64,000 nt of DNA from Kurthia populi (GTDB taxonomy: Bacteria; Bacillota; Bacilli; Bacillales_A; Planococcaceae), in assembly GCF_042686175.1 (NCBI RefSeq), contig NZ_JBHUOR010000040.1:62001-126000 (forward strand). Reading direction: 5' to 3'. Numbering within the stretch: the stretch's first letter is position 1; the number at the start of each line of letters is the position of its first letter. Below the pieces are notes generated by a model, which was not told the DNA's origin, searched no databases, and was given only the letters and a program-made list of their open reading frames with translations. A program made the position numbers and the translations under genes. Of this stretch, positions 16,881 through 25,931 are shown one piece after another.

Positions 16881-19600
16881 TACATCACCTCAGTAGTTAA
16901 CCAAACACGTAAAACAGAGAAAAGTTGCTCTAAGTTTAGTGGCTTACTAATATAATCGGTTGCACCTGCAGCAATGCATTTCTCGCGGTCTGATTTCATT
17001 GCTTTCGCTGTTAATGCAATAATCGGTAGCTCGATATTCATATCTTCGCGTAAAATTTGCATCGTATCATAACCATCTAGTTCAGGCATCATAATGTCCA
17101 TTAAAATTACATCGACATGACGGTCCTTCTCAATAAAGTTTAAACATTCACGACCATTACGTACACTATCTACAATCATGCCATGTTGTTGTAATGTTTT
17201 TTCGAGTGCAAAAATATTGCGTTCATCGTCATCAACAATCAACACGCGCTTGTTTTTAAAGAAATTCTCTTCTACAATAGCTGGCATGTCAGTTTGAGTC
17301 GCATCAGGTGTTTCTTCTACTGATGGTACTTCAAAGATTGATTCTGCTGGCATCTCGACATTATTCGGTAAGCCCGTTGGTAAGCTAGGAATATAAAGTG
17401 TAAATGTACTACCCTCACCCTCCGTACTATCGAGTGTAATAGTACCACCAAGTAGTTGCGCAAATTCTTTACAAATGGATAGACCAAGACCTGTACCGCC
17501 ATATTTACGAACAGTTGCTCCGTCTGCTTGTTGGAAGGATTCAAATATAAGCTCATGTTTTTCTTTTGGAATACCGATCCCTGTATCTGTGACAGAAATA
17601 GCTAACCACTGTTCAGAAATTCTTTGCTGTTCCTTCGTAAGTGAAGGATTGTAGAGATGGACATTCACAGAGCCATGTTCTGTAAATTTAAAGGCATTTG
17701 ATAATAAGTTTTTCAAAATTTGCTGGAAGCGTTTATGGTCTGTATGAATAACATCTGCGACATCATCCTCTTTTACAACGTTAAAGACAACATCTTTGTC
17801 GTTACTAAAATGTGTAAAGGATTGTTTTAAATAAAGCGGCAATTCATTGATATTGACTTCTTCATAAATCATTTCTAATTTACCAGCCTCAATTTTTGAT
17901 AAATCTAAAATATCATTAATTAAGTTTAAGAGATCTTTACCAGAAGAATTAATCACACGTGCAAATTCTTCATCTTCTTCTTGATTTTCCGCTTTTGCAT
18001 TCTCTGCTAGCATTTCAGATAAAATTAAAATACTGTTAAGCGGTGTTCGCAGTTCATGTGACATATTCGCAAGGAATTCAGATTTGTATTTAGAACTTTG
18101 AATAAGCTCTTCGGCATTTCGTTCTAAATCAGATTTTGTAATTTCAAGCTCTGCTGTCTTTTCTTCTGCTTCACGCGTACGCTCTTCAAGCTGTTCATTA
18201 ATATTTGTTAATTCTTCGGTCTGTGCTTGTAGTTCCTCTGATTGTGTTTGCAGTTCTTCCGATTGTGTTTGCAATTCTTCAGTCTGTGCTTGTAGTTCCT
18301 CACTCATGGCACGAGATTCATTTAATAATTGAACGACTTCCATACGAGTTAAGACGCTGTTAATCGTTAAACCAAGTGAACTTACGACTTCTTTTAGGAA
18401 AATACGATCTAACTTCTCAAAGGCATTAACAGTGGCAAGTTCTAAAATTGCAATCGTTTTTTCTTCAAATGTAATAGGAAGAATGATTACTTCTTTTGGC
18501 GGCATATCACCAAGACTCGTTGAAATCATTTGATAGCCTGTCGTATCCGTTAAGTGAATGACACGGCGCTCAAGTGCAGCTTGACCTGCAAGACCTTCGC
18601 CTAAAGCAATAGTTTCACGGCCAATTTTTGTATAAGAATTTGCAAAAGAGGCCTGCTGCTCAAATATTTTTTCTTCTTTATCATTGCGTACGTAAAGCGA
18701 ACCATAACTAGCACGCGTAATACGAGCGACTTGCGATAAGAAAATAGAAGTTAATTGTTTGATAGCATCAATGCCTTGATAATTTTTCACGACTTGTGTG
18801 GCATTGCTTCGCACCCACTCACGGTTTTCTAAGTCATCTAATAAATCATTCGTAGCAACCGCTAGGTCACGTACTTCATCTTTAGTTGTAATTGGAATAC
18901 GTGAAGTAAATGTCCCTTTTTCTTGTGCAATGTGACGAATAGCAGCGGTTGTACCGGTGATTGTATTTGCAATCGATTTAGAAATAAATGATGAAAAGAA
19001 AATTGCAACGATGGTTGCTATAAATAGGAATAGGCTCAACGTAAAGACAATTTTATTGTTTACGTTATCCAGTTTTTTCGCCTCAGATGCTAGGTGAGAA
19101 ATTTCATCACTACGAATTTTCCCAAGTGTCGCCATGGTTGACTGGATTTCAGAACGACCTACTTCCTCGCGGTAAAATTTTTTAATACCAGCTTCATCAT
19201 TGTTTCGTTTTAAATTAATAGAAGGCTCACCCGCTGTTTCAATCCAACGTGTGATATGTGTTTTAACAGAGTCTAGAGATTCTTGCTGGTCTGGGCGTCC
19301 CTCCATTAATACATTTAATTCATTCCAATTATCTTCCCAGTTTGCTTTTGCTTCACGATAAGGATCTAAATAGGAATCCTTACCTGTCACGATGTAACCA
19401 CGCTGAGATCGGTTCATATTTAATGTGTGATTTTCTAAAGTGCTAAGAAGCGTTTGTACTTTTGCAGTGTTTGTCATTAATTTATTGCGCTCTGTTTGTA
19501 GTGTATTGACTTGAAAGCCGACTACAATGACGCCAATAATTAAACAAAGAATCAATGCAATATACCCGCTCGTTATTTTAGAACGGATTTTAAAATTCAC
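16880..19600 (-). CDS. Hybrid sensor histidine kinase (CHASE3-HAMP-GAF-HisKA-HATPase-REC)
   Basis: About 906 residues from the chosen GTG. Order: membrane segment, CHASE3-like extracellular region (NRSQRGYIVTGKDSYLDPY), second membrane segment (IVFTLSLFLFIATIVAIFF), HAMP, GAF, a heptad signalling helix of EELQxQx repeats, HisKA with SHELRTPLN (phospho-His), HATPase with DTGIGIPKE and GGTGLGLSI, and a C-terminal receiver with ILMDIMMPELDGYD. It senses an outside signal and passes phosphate on. The frame is open further upstream to a TTG at 19675, but only GTG 19600 has a purine-rich site before it and gives a sensible N-terminus. Co-translated with cheR; the convergent REC-phosphatase at 14778 is a candidate target. 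Confidence 0.9.
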   Translation of the reverse strand: MNFKIRSKITSGYIALILCLIIGVIVVGFQVNTLQTERNKLMTNTAKVQTLLSTLENHTLNMNRSQRGYIVTGKDSYLDPYREAKANWEDNWNELNVLMEGRPDQQESLDSVKTHITRWIETAGEPSINLKRNNDEAGIKKFYREEVGRSEIQSTMATLGKIRSDEISHLASEAKKLDNVNNKIVFTLSLFLFIATIVAIFFSSFISKSIANTITGTTAAIRHIAQEKGTFTSRIPITTKDEVRDLAVATNDLLDDLENREWVRSNATQVVKNYQGIDAIKQLTSIFLSQVARITRASYGSLYVRNDKEEKIFEQQASFANSYTKIGRETIALGEGLAGQAALERRVIHLTDTTGYQMISTSLGDMPPKEVIILPITFEEKTIAILELATVNAFEKLDRIFLKEVVSSLGLTINSVLTRMEVVQLLNESRAMSEELQAQTEELQTQSEELQTQSEELQAQTEELTNINEQLEERTREAEEKTAELEITKSDLERNAEELIQSSKYKSEFLANMSHELRTPLNSILILSEMLAENAKAENQEEDEEFARVINSSGKDLLNLINDILDLSKIEAGKLEMIYEEVNINELPLYLKQSFTHFSNDKDVVFNVVKEDDVADVIHTDHKRFQQILKNLLSNAFKFTEHGSVNVHLYNPSLTKEQQRISEQWLAISVTDTGIGIPKEKHELIFESFQQADGATVRKYGGTGLGLSICKEFAQLLGGTITLDSTEGEGSTFTLYIPSLPTGLPNNVEMPAESIFEVPSVEETPDATQTDMPAIVEENFFKNKRVLIVDDDERNIFALEKTLQQHGMIVDSVRNGRECLNFIEKDRHVDVILMDIMMPELDGYDTMQILREDMNIELPIIALTAKAMKSDREKCIAAGATDYISKPLNLEQLFSVLRVWLTTEVM

Positions 19601-19675
19601 GTTATTTCCAACCTTTCTTTCTAAATTGATAAAATATAGCATTTTAAGTGAATCATAGATGACTAAAAAACGCAA

Positions 19676-19712
19676 GAAAACGCCGCCCTTTCAATGAAAA
19701 AGCGACGTGTCC
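19676..19712 (-). terminator. Possible terminator after the lipoprotein gene
   Basis: Minus sense CGTCGC...TTTCATTGAAA...GGCGGCG followed by TTTT; the stem is imperfect. Confidence 0.4.
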
Positions 19713-19721
19713 CTCCAGATT

Positions 19722-20063
19722 TTATTTCATTTTTAATTCAGGTTTATTTTTTTCTTTTAGGCCAGTTTGATTCATACCTGTAAGTGTGTAAGCTTCTTTT
19801 ACAGTTGCTGTTAATTTACCACGTTTTGTTTGTACGTTAATCCACATAGAGTCAGGGCGTGTATTATTACTCATCGCTTTCTCTTCTAATTCCTCGATGA
19901 GGGCTTTAATTTGTTTTTCATCGTCCATTTTTGTTTCAATTGTATATTGTTGCATGCCGCGCACGACGGTATCTTTTACTACTTCATAGTCAGTATCGTT
20001 GCCACCACAAGCACTTAATAGTAAAACTGAAGAAAGCGCCATAGCGGATAAAATCTTTTTCAT
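19722..20063 (-). CDS. Small lipoprotein of unknown function
   Basis: 113 residues with a lipoprotein signal peptide (MKKILSAMALSSVLLLSAC; lipobox LSAC with the Cys at about residue 19). The mature part (about 95 residues) is charged and holds no motif I recognise. It would be tethered to the outer face of the membrane. AAGGAGG lies before the ATG, and an extended -10 is upstream. It is the gene before the hybrid kinase on the same strand, but a possible terminator and separate start make co-function uncertain. Confidence 0.75.
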   Translation of the reverse strand: MKKILSAMALSSVLLLSACGGNDTDYEVVKDTVVRGMQQYTIETKMDDEKQIKALIEELEEKAMSNNTRPDSMWINVQTKRGKLTATVKEAYTLTGMNQTGLKEKNKPELKMK

Positions 20064-20092
20064 GTGTAAAATCCTCCTTACGAACTTCTTCT

Positions 20093-20101
20093 ATTATAGC
20101 A
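20093..20101 (-). promoter_or_regulatory. Extended -10 promoter of the lipoprotein gene
   Basis: Minus sense TGCTATAAT, a full extended -10 box, about 30 bases before the start codon of the gene at 20063; no good -35 is seen. Confidence 0.5.
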
Positions 20102-20380
20102 CCTCTACATGACGAAATTGTGACCGATTATGACTTTTTGAGGACAATCACCGTTTAATTGTTTACTGAAAGGGAAGGCAATAAGAGAGGGAGTTTTAGC
20201 GTTTTTTTGATACAAACCATTTAAACAAAATAAAGGTACAGAATCGATTTAATGCTACATAAAACACTTTTTAACCATTTATAAAATAATTTTCCAATAG
20301 TGAAAAAATTTACTATTACTTTTTTTGATGTTACAGTAAAAAAGTATAGTGAGAAAATTTTAAACGAAAAGGAGAAAAAA
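20102..20380 (+). other. Upstream region of the BCCT transporter gene
   Basis: About 280 bases without a gene. It must hold the BCCT promoter; TATAGT at about 20346 is a possible -10, but no well-spaced -35 is evident. No riboswitch or repeat seen. Confidence 0.35.
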
Positions 20381-21889
20381 ATGAAGAAATTAGGGATTGT
20401 TTTCTGGGTATCTGCAGTAGTTGCAATATTTGCAGCAACAGTAGGATTAATTGCACCAGAAATGTTTGAAACAGTTACTGGAAATGTTCAAAGCTTTTTG
20501 ACGACGTCATTTGGCTGGTATTATTTACTAACCGTTGCTATTATCGTCGCATTCTGTCTATTTTTAATTTTAAGTCCGGTTGGTGGTATTCGCTTAGGAA
20601 AGCGTACAGACCGACCAGAATATAGTAATAAATCATGGTTTGCGATGCTATTTAGCGCTGGTATGGGGATTGGTCTTGTATTCTGGGGTGCCGCAGAGCC
20701 ATTATCACATTTCGCGATTAGTGCACCATCTGCGGAGGAAGGCTCTCAGCAAGCGCTTAAAGATTCATTCCGTTATACATTCCTTCACTGGGGAATTTCT
20801 GCATGGGCAATTTATGGGATTGTAGCACTTGCCCTTGCTTATTTCCAATTCCGAAAAGGGATGCCGGGCTTACTAAGTTCAACACTTTATCCATTAATCG
20901 GCGAACGTGCTAAAGGATGGATGGGGCATACCGTTGATGTTATTGCCGTATTTGCGACGGTTGTCGGTGTAGCAACAACACTTGGTTTTGGTGCTCAACA
21001 AATTAACGGCGGTCTATCGTATTTAACATCGATTCCAAATAGCTTTACTGTACAATTTATTATCATTATTATCGTAACGGTACTATTCATGATTTCTGCT
21101 TCTACAGGTCTCAACAAAGGGATTCAATTACTGAGTAATGCAAATCTGTATATTGCCTTTGTGCTATTCGTACTCCTGCTTATTTTAGGGCCAACAGTAC
21201 AAATTATGAATAACTTTACGAACGGCCTTGGGGGCTATTTACAAAACTTCGTACAAATGAGTTTACGTACCTCTCCAGGTGGAGAAGGGCGCGACTGGAT
21301 TAATAGTTGGACCATTTTCTACTGGGCATGGTGGATGTCTTGGTCTCCATTTGTTGGGATTTTCATCGCGCGTATTTCACGTGGACGTACAATTCGTGAA
21401 TTTTTAATGGGTGTTATTTTATTACCAACGATTGTTAGTCTGTTATGGTTCGCGGTATTTGGTACATCTGCGATTGATGCCTCAGAAAAAAATCCTGGCA
21501 TTATTGATTTACCGACGGAGCAAGTGCTCTTTGGAGTCTTCGATCAACTTCCATTTGGTCTTATTTTATCAATTATTGCGATTATTTTAGTAGCGGTGTT
21601 CTTTGTGACATCTGCCGATTCAGCAACTTTTGTACTTGGTATGCAGACAACAGGTGGCTCGTTAAATCCATCATTTAAAGTAAAATTAATTTGGGGGATT
21701 TTACAAGCGGCCATTGCGACAAGTTTATTATTTTCAGGTGGCTTACAGGCGCTACAAAATGCTGCGATTATTGTTGCCTTCCCATTCTCGATACTCATGC
21801 TCATTATGATTTATTCGCTTTATAAAGCATTAATGCATGAACGACGAGAATTAGGCTTATACATTCGTCCGAAAAAACAACAGAAATAA
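20381..21889 (+). CDS. BCCT family betaine/choline/carnitine transporter
   Basis: 502 residues with about twelve membrane segments. The family signature around WAWWMSWSPFVGIFIARIS, the GMGIGLVFWGAAEP loop and the TSADSATFVLGMQTT segment are present. It should import a compatible solute such as glycine betaine by sodium symport; B. subtilis OpuD is the closest well-known type of that length. AAGGAG sits six bases before the ATG at 20381, which is better than the in-frame upstream codons. It is monocistronic and ends at a strong terminator. Osmotic induction is likely but not visible. Confidence 0.93.
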   Translation: MKKLGIVFWVSAVVAIFAATVGLIAPEMFETVTGNVQSFLTTSFGWYYLLTVAIIVAFCLFLILSPVGGIRLGKRTDRPEYSNKSWFAMLFSAGMGIGLVFWGAAEPLSHFAISAPSAEEGSQQALKDSFRYTFLHWGISAWAIYGIVALALAYFQFRKGMPGLLSSTLYPLIGERAKGWMGHTVDVIAVFATVVGVATTLGFGAQQINGGLSYLTSIPNSFTVQFIIIIIVTVLFMISASTGLNKGIQLLSNANLYIAFVLFVLLLILGPTVQIMNNFTNGLGGYLQNFVQMSLRTSPGGEGRDWINSWTIFYWAWWMSWSPFVGIFIARISRGRTIREFLMGVILLPTIVSLLWFAVFGTSAIDASEKNPGIIDLPTEQVLFGVFDQLPFGLILSIIAIILVAVFFVTSADSATFVLGMQTTGGSLNPSFKVKLIWGILQAAIATSLLFSGGLQALQNAAIIVAFPFSILMLIMIYSLYKALMHERRELGLYIRPKKQQK

Positions 21890-21893
21890 TGAA

Positions 21894-21931
21894 AAAAAGG
21901 CAGGAAACGCATAGGCGCTTCCTGCTTTTTT
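21894..21931. terminator. Bidirectional terminator after the BCCT gene
   Basis: GCAGGAAACGC pairs with GCGCTTCCTGC around a short loop, flanked by A and T runs. Confidence 0.8.
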
Positions 21932-21936
21932 ATTCG

Positions 21937-22656
21937 TTACGGGGCAACTGTTAAATAATGCGCTTTCCATACATCTCTGCGTTCTTCATAACTAGTAGCA
22001 GTCAAATCTTCATTATCAAACTGTAGTGTGTAATGATTTGGCGCATGGAAAATAATATTAATTGTCGACCAATTTTCATTATATAGTTCAACCCATTTAT
22101 CATGGAATTGTATTAAAATTTGTGCGAATGATTTTTCCTTCCATTCGGTCGGTGTGTTGTAGACAACATCATCGCGGTATTCAAGCTCACCCTTTGTATT
22201 GTAAAGGCAATGATGACCACGCAAGTATGGGTTAGGTTCTGCAATCTCGCGGTAAAGGACACCATGGCCTTGCGTATATTTATGGGCAATGCGTACCGCT
22301 TTTTCCTCTAAACGATGTAGCTGTGCAAATTCTCCGAAGACATCTTCAGGAATGGCATTGACTTGTTCTACATCCCAAAGGCCGTCCTCAGGGTGCTTTG
22401 TAGCAATTAAAAACACATCACGTTCATTTTCCTCGCAGTGTGGTAAAATTTCTTTTTTTAATTTTTCAAGAAGCTCAAAATAGCGTTCATCATGAGCTGG
22501 AATAAGTACTTTTTCATTTTCTAAACCGAATGTGACTTTAAGAAAAATAGCAGGATAAATGATTTCCGCATCAATTAATACCTTATTTGCATTTGCGGGT
22601 AAATAAGGTGTTACGATTTTTTGGAAACGAATTAAATTTTCAGTGTTTAAACGCAT
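21937..22656 (-). CDS. Uncharacterised soluble protein, possibly YezG-like
   Basis: 239 residues, acidic, without signal peptide or membrane segments. I do not recognise it firmly. The C-terminal part (INIIFHAPNHYTLQFDNEDL and the following Glu/Arg/Trp-rich region) has a pattern like the YezG/DUF600 immunity fold, a weak resemblance only. The frame is open to 22710, but AGAGGAGTG is placed for the ATG at 22656. There is no toxin gene next to it, so an immunity role is not supported by context. Confidence 0.55.
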   Translation of the reverse strand: MRLNTENLIRFQKIVTPYLPANANKVLIDAEIIYPAIFLKVTFGLENEKVLIPAHDERYFELLEKLKKEILPHCEENERDVFLIATKHPEDGLWDVEQVNAIPEDVFGEFAQLHRLEEKAVRIAHKYTQGHGVLYREIAEPNPYLRGHHCLYNTKGELEYRDDVVYNTPTEWKEKSFAQILIQFHDKWVELYNENWSTINIIFHAPNHYTLQFDNEDLTATSYEERRDVWKAHYLTVAP

Positions 22657-22821
22657 AATTATCACTCCTCTGGCCAATCTATAAGCATCTTTGTATGCTA
22701 CTTCTATCATATAGTAAATATAGGTAAAATGGTAAGGATATGTATGAAGTTACGCAAAAAAAGATGTACAGGAACTGACCCACGAAAGTAAGACAAAGAA
22801 AAAGACATGTTCTTTCAGCTA

Positions 22822-22928
22822 AATTTGACGGACGCTTTCCTGGGGCAGGGCGTAAGCCTCCTCGCTCGTAAGCTTACTGCGGGGTCTTCCACTCATGCTA
22901 GGGGCCCACTAGGAGTCGCCGTCAAATT
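22822..22928. repeat. MITE-like palindromic intergenic repeat
   Basis: Perfect 10-base ends AATTTGACGG and CCGTCAAATT enclose a GC-richer, internally palindromic 107-base unit containing GGACGCTTTCC and GGGGTCTTCC. It resembles the dispersed GGACGCTTTCC-type repeats known from Bacillaceae intergenic regions. No coding capacity. Confidence 0.6.
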
Positions 22929-22939
22929 CTTGTTGTGTC

Positions 22940-23223
22940 ACCTTTTTCCGGTATTCAACTGAAGAAAGGTGGCTTAACTTTGAAAAAATTCGCGTATGAT
23001 TATCGTAGTTGATGTATGCTTGAACGCTTTGAACGACAACATCATTTGTCGGACTTTAAGCTATCGAAAGAAGCAACCACCGGGTAATCTAAAAATTAGT
23101 GTGAGTGAAGTATGTCCGGATGTCGGGGCTAAGTTATTTTTCATGGAATGTACGATGATGCACAATGGCAAGCGTTTATAAACGCGCATTAAGTTCGGTG
23201 AAATTATTTGAAAATCTATAATA
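22940..23223. other. Intergenic stretch with a possible gene remnant
   Basis: A weak ORF (22996-23181) and, in another frame, the protein-like string MLERFERQHHLSDFKLSKEA suggest decayed coding sequence. There is no ribosome site and no family match I can name. CACCTTT/AAAGGTG at 22940-22973 can form a hairpin. Confidence 0.3.
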
Positions 23224-23260
23224 AAAACCAGGAGCCACACAATATGCGGCTCCTGGTTTT
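23224..23260 (-). terminator. Terminator of the CoA-transferase gene
   Basis: AAAACCAGGAGCC pairs with GGCTCCTGGTTTT around an 11-base loop. Confidence 0.8.
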
Positions 23261-23272
23261 TAATGTATAGGA

Positions 23273-24769
23273 TTAGGCCTTTACTTTCTTCTTCGCATTT
23301 TTGTATTCAATATGCCAAGAGAAAGCTTCTTCTAAAATATGTGGGGTTTGTGCATTATTCGTTTCTTCTACAGCACGGTTGTAGTAATCCCATAGTTTGT
23401 CTTTGAAGTTCGGGTGCGCGCAGTTATCGATAATGGCTTTCACACGCTCTTTTGGCGCCATGCCACGTAAATCTGCAACACCTTGCTCTGTAATGATAAC
23501 ATCAACATCATGTTCGGTGTGATCGACATGCGATACCATTGGCACAATTGATGATACGCTACCAGCTTTTGCAGATGATTTCGTAACGAAAATACCGATA
23601 CGCGCGTTACGGGCATAGTCACCTGAGCCGCCGATACCGTTCATAATTTGTGTGCCGAATACGTGGGTTGAGTTGACGTTGCCATAAATATCCGCTTCAA
23701 GTGCTGTATTAATGCACACAAGACCGAGTCGGCGAATAACTTCTGGATGATTTGAAATTTCTTGTGGACGCAATACAAGCTTATCCGCGTATTTTTCAAT
23801 ATTGTTGTACACCTTATCACAGTAACGTTCACTTAATGTGATGGATGTACCAGAAGCGATTTTAATTTTACCAGCATCGATTAAATCAAAAACTGCATCT
23901 TGCAGTACTTCTGAATATAATTCTAAATCCGTTAAATCAGATTCTAAAAAACCGTTTAATACAGCATTAGCTACTGTACCAACACCAGATTGGATAACCG
24001 GTAGCTCATCTACGCGACCTGATGCAACTTCTTCACGTAAAAATTCGATTAAATGGTTGGCCATCACTTGTGTTTCTTCATCTGGCTCAATGATTAATGC
24101 AGGCGCATCACGTAGCTCTGAATGCACAATACCAGCAATCTTATCGACATCAACGCGAATGCCTAACTCACCAATACGGTCTGCAGGGTCAACAATTGGA
24201 ATCGGCTGACGGCGACCTTTACCTGCTTTTTCCGGCACGTAAATATCATGAATACCTTCTAAATCTGGCTGAGCTGTATTGAGCTCGATTAAAATTTTAT
24301 CCGCATATTGTGCATAGATGGGTGTATTACCGACCGAGTTTGTTGGAATGATAAGACCATCTTCTGTAATAGCCGATGCTTCGATAATGGCGAAATCGAT
24401 TGGCCCGATGATGCCGTTACGTACAAGCTCTGCATTATGTGATAAATGCATATCTGTATAAAGGGTAATCCCTTCATTGATTGAGTTACGCATTAATTTT
24501 TCAGCTTGGTAAGGACCGCGCTTACGAATAATACCCGCTTCTACCATATAATGATCGACTTCTGGACCAAGAGATGCTCCTGTATAAACATCTAATTGAA
24601 ATGGTTCTTTTTTTGCACGTTCGACAAGCGCTAATGGAATTTCCTTGGCGTCACTTGCACGACCAAAGCCACTCATGCCTACCACCATGCCATCTTTAAA
24701 CCATGATGCTGCTTCTTCTGCTGAAACGATTTTATCGATAAGTTTTGGTAATCGGATACGTTCTTTCAT
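23273..24769 (-). CDS. Acetyl-CoA hydrolase/CoA-transferase family protein
   Basis: 498 residues, the normal length for the class that includes succinyl-CoA:acetate CoA-transferase. The N-terminal half begins IVSAEEAASWFKDGMVVGMS; the C-terminal half has GIGGSGDYARNARIGIF and the ITEQGVADLRGMAPKERV segment near the end, both family hallmarks. It should move CoA between short acyl groups such as acetate and succinate. GGAGG lies before the ATG at 24769, which I prefer to the open frame up to 24820. Two LysR regulators and a thiolase follow, suggesting a short-chain acyl-CoA locus. Confidence 0.9.
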   Translation of the reverse strand: MKERIRLPKLIDKIVSAEEAASWFKDGMVVGMSGFGRASDAKEIPLALVERAKKEPFQLDVYTGASLGPEVDHYMVEAGIIRKRGPYQAEKLMRNSINEGITLYTDMHLSHNAELVRNGIIGPIDFAIIEASAITEDGLIIPTNSVGNTPIYAQYADKILIELNTAQPDLEGIHDIYVPEKAGKGRRQPIPIVDPADRIGELGIRVDVDKIAGIVHSELRDAPALIIEPDEETQVMANHLIEFLREEVASGRVDELPVIQSGVGTVANAVLNGFLESDLTDLELYSEVLQDAVFDLIDAGKIKIASGTSITLSERYCDKVYNNIEKYADKLVLRPQEISNHPEVIRRLGLVCINTALEADIYGNVNSTHVFGTQIMNGIGGSGDYARNARIGIFVTKSSAKAGSVSSIVPMVSHVDHTEHDVDVIITEQGVADLRGMAPKERVKAIIDNCAHPNFKDKLWDYYNRAVEETNNAQTPHILEEAFSWHIEYKNAKKKVKA

Positions 24770-24917
24770 TAAGTAATTGCCTCCTCGAATAGTGAATGTA
24801 TAAGTTGGTGTTGCATTCAAAACATGATTTGGATAACTTTTTACAGAAAATCGTGACGCAGTCTAGAAGCTGCGTGCACGTAGCTATAAGATGTTTTAGT
24901 TCTAAGTTGTTACAATA

Positions 24918-24946
24918 AGTATAACTTTTGGAAATAAATGGTCCAA
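24918..24946 (-). promoter_or_regulatory. Promoter of the CoA-transferase gene
   Basis: Minus sense TTGGAC (24941-24946), 17 bases, TATACT (24918-24923). The leader then contains a hairpin (GACGCAG/CTGCGT, about 24854-24874) of unknown role. Confidence 0.6.
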
Positions 24947-24965
24947 CTGATAATTTCTATGATTA

Positions 24966-25910
24966 TTATAGCGAGAAGCTATCATTACTTAGCAAAAGTA
25001 ATGACATATGATCTTTTGCGACGATTCCTTTCGTACCTAAAAACCGTTCAAACATCGGTAAATATTCTTTTACTGCATAAGGTGGTTTTTCTTTTTTCGG
25101 AATAATTAGCACGACTTCTTTCAAAATATCACTATCAATAGGGCGTGCTTCGATATATGGATTACGGAGATGCGAATACAACGAACGTAGCATTACCGTG
25201 CTACCAAGGCGCTGCTCTAAAAAATGTAGCATCGCATGGGTGTTCTCTGTTTCAAAAATCGGATAATATTCAAGTCCCTGTTCAGCGAGCGTTTGATTTA
25301 ATAGGATACGGCTATGATGCGTTTCTGGGAATAATGTTAATGGCTCATCTACAATATCTTTCCATGCCAATACCTCTTTTTGAATGAATGGGTGACTACG
25401 ATGTGCGACAAAAACAAAGCTTTCATCATATAAAGGGATTTCGACGTAGCTACCATTAATGCGGTTGTCCTCATGATACGAAAAGGCGATATCTACCTCA
25501 TCATTTTCAAGAAGCGTCGTTACGCGCTCATGTGCGAGCACTTTCGCTGGGGCAGTCGGAAATTGTTCAATATAATGAAGTACACTGAGTGAGATTAAAT
25601 CGTAAATGGCGCCAGGGTAAGCACCGATTCGTAGCTGTTCATGATCAAAATGGTCGAGTGCCTGTAGCTGTATTTTTGTTTGTTCAAGTGTCGAAAAAAT
25701 TTGTTGGCACTGGCTATATAAAATTTCACCGGCCTTAGATAAAGTGATTTTTTTGCCGATGCGGTTAAAAAGTAGCGCGCCAACAGTTTGTTCGAGTACT
25801 TTAATTTGCTGACTTAATGTTGGCTGTGAAATATGTAAGCGCTGCGCTGCACGGGTAAAGTGTAGCTCTTCACTGAGGACCATAAAATATTCTAGTTGTC
25901 TAAGTTCCAT
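24966..25910 (-). CDS. LysR family transcriptional regulator
   Basis: 314 residues. N-terminal winged helix-turn-helix (MELRQLEYFMVLSEELHFTR, then AAQRLHISQPTLSQQIKVLE) and a C-terminal ligand-binding domain, the full LysR layout. It lies just upstream of the CoA-transferase gene on the same strand, which makes that gene a likely target; the coinducer is unknown. It ends about 55 bases before the CoA-transferase promoter. A second LysR gene lies 21 bases further upstream. Confidence 0.9.
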   Translation of the reverse strand: MELRQLEYFMVLSEELHFTRAAQRLHISQPTLSQQIKVLEQTVGALLFNRIGKKITLSKAGEILYSQCQQIFSTLEQTKIQLQALDHFDHEQLRIGAYPGAIYDLISLSVLHYIEQFPTAPAKVLAHERVTTLLENDEVDIAFSYHEDNRINGSYVEIPLYDESFVFVAHRSHPFIQKEVLAWKDIVDEPLTLFPETHHSRILLNQTLAEQGLEYYPIFETENTHAMLHFLEQRLGSTVMLRSLYSHLRNPYIEARPIDSDILKEVVLIIPKKEKPPYAVKEYLPMFERFLGTKGIVAKDHMSLLLLSNDSFSL

Positions 25911-25931
25911 AAGGCACTTCCTTCCAAGCGA

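Noticed and set aside
18180..18310. Possible CRISPR-like or minisatellite array
   Set aside because: The 21-base periodicity is fully explained by coiled-coil heptads in the kinase and there are no spacers.
22996..23181. 61-residue ORF in the intergenic region near the MITE-like repeat
   Set aside because: No ribosome site, no recognised family; at best a remnant, so listed only as part of the gap.
23838..24209. 123-residue plus-strand ORF opposite the CoA-transferase gene
   Set aside because: Ser/Thr-rich antisense frame of a conserved enzyme gene.
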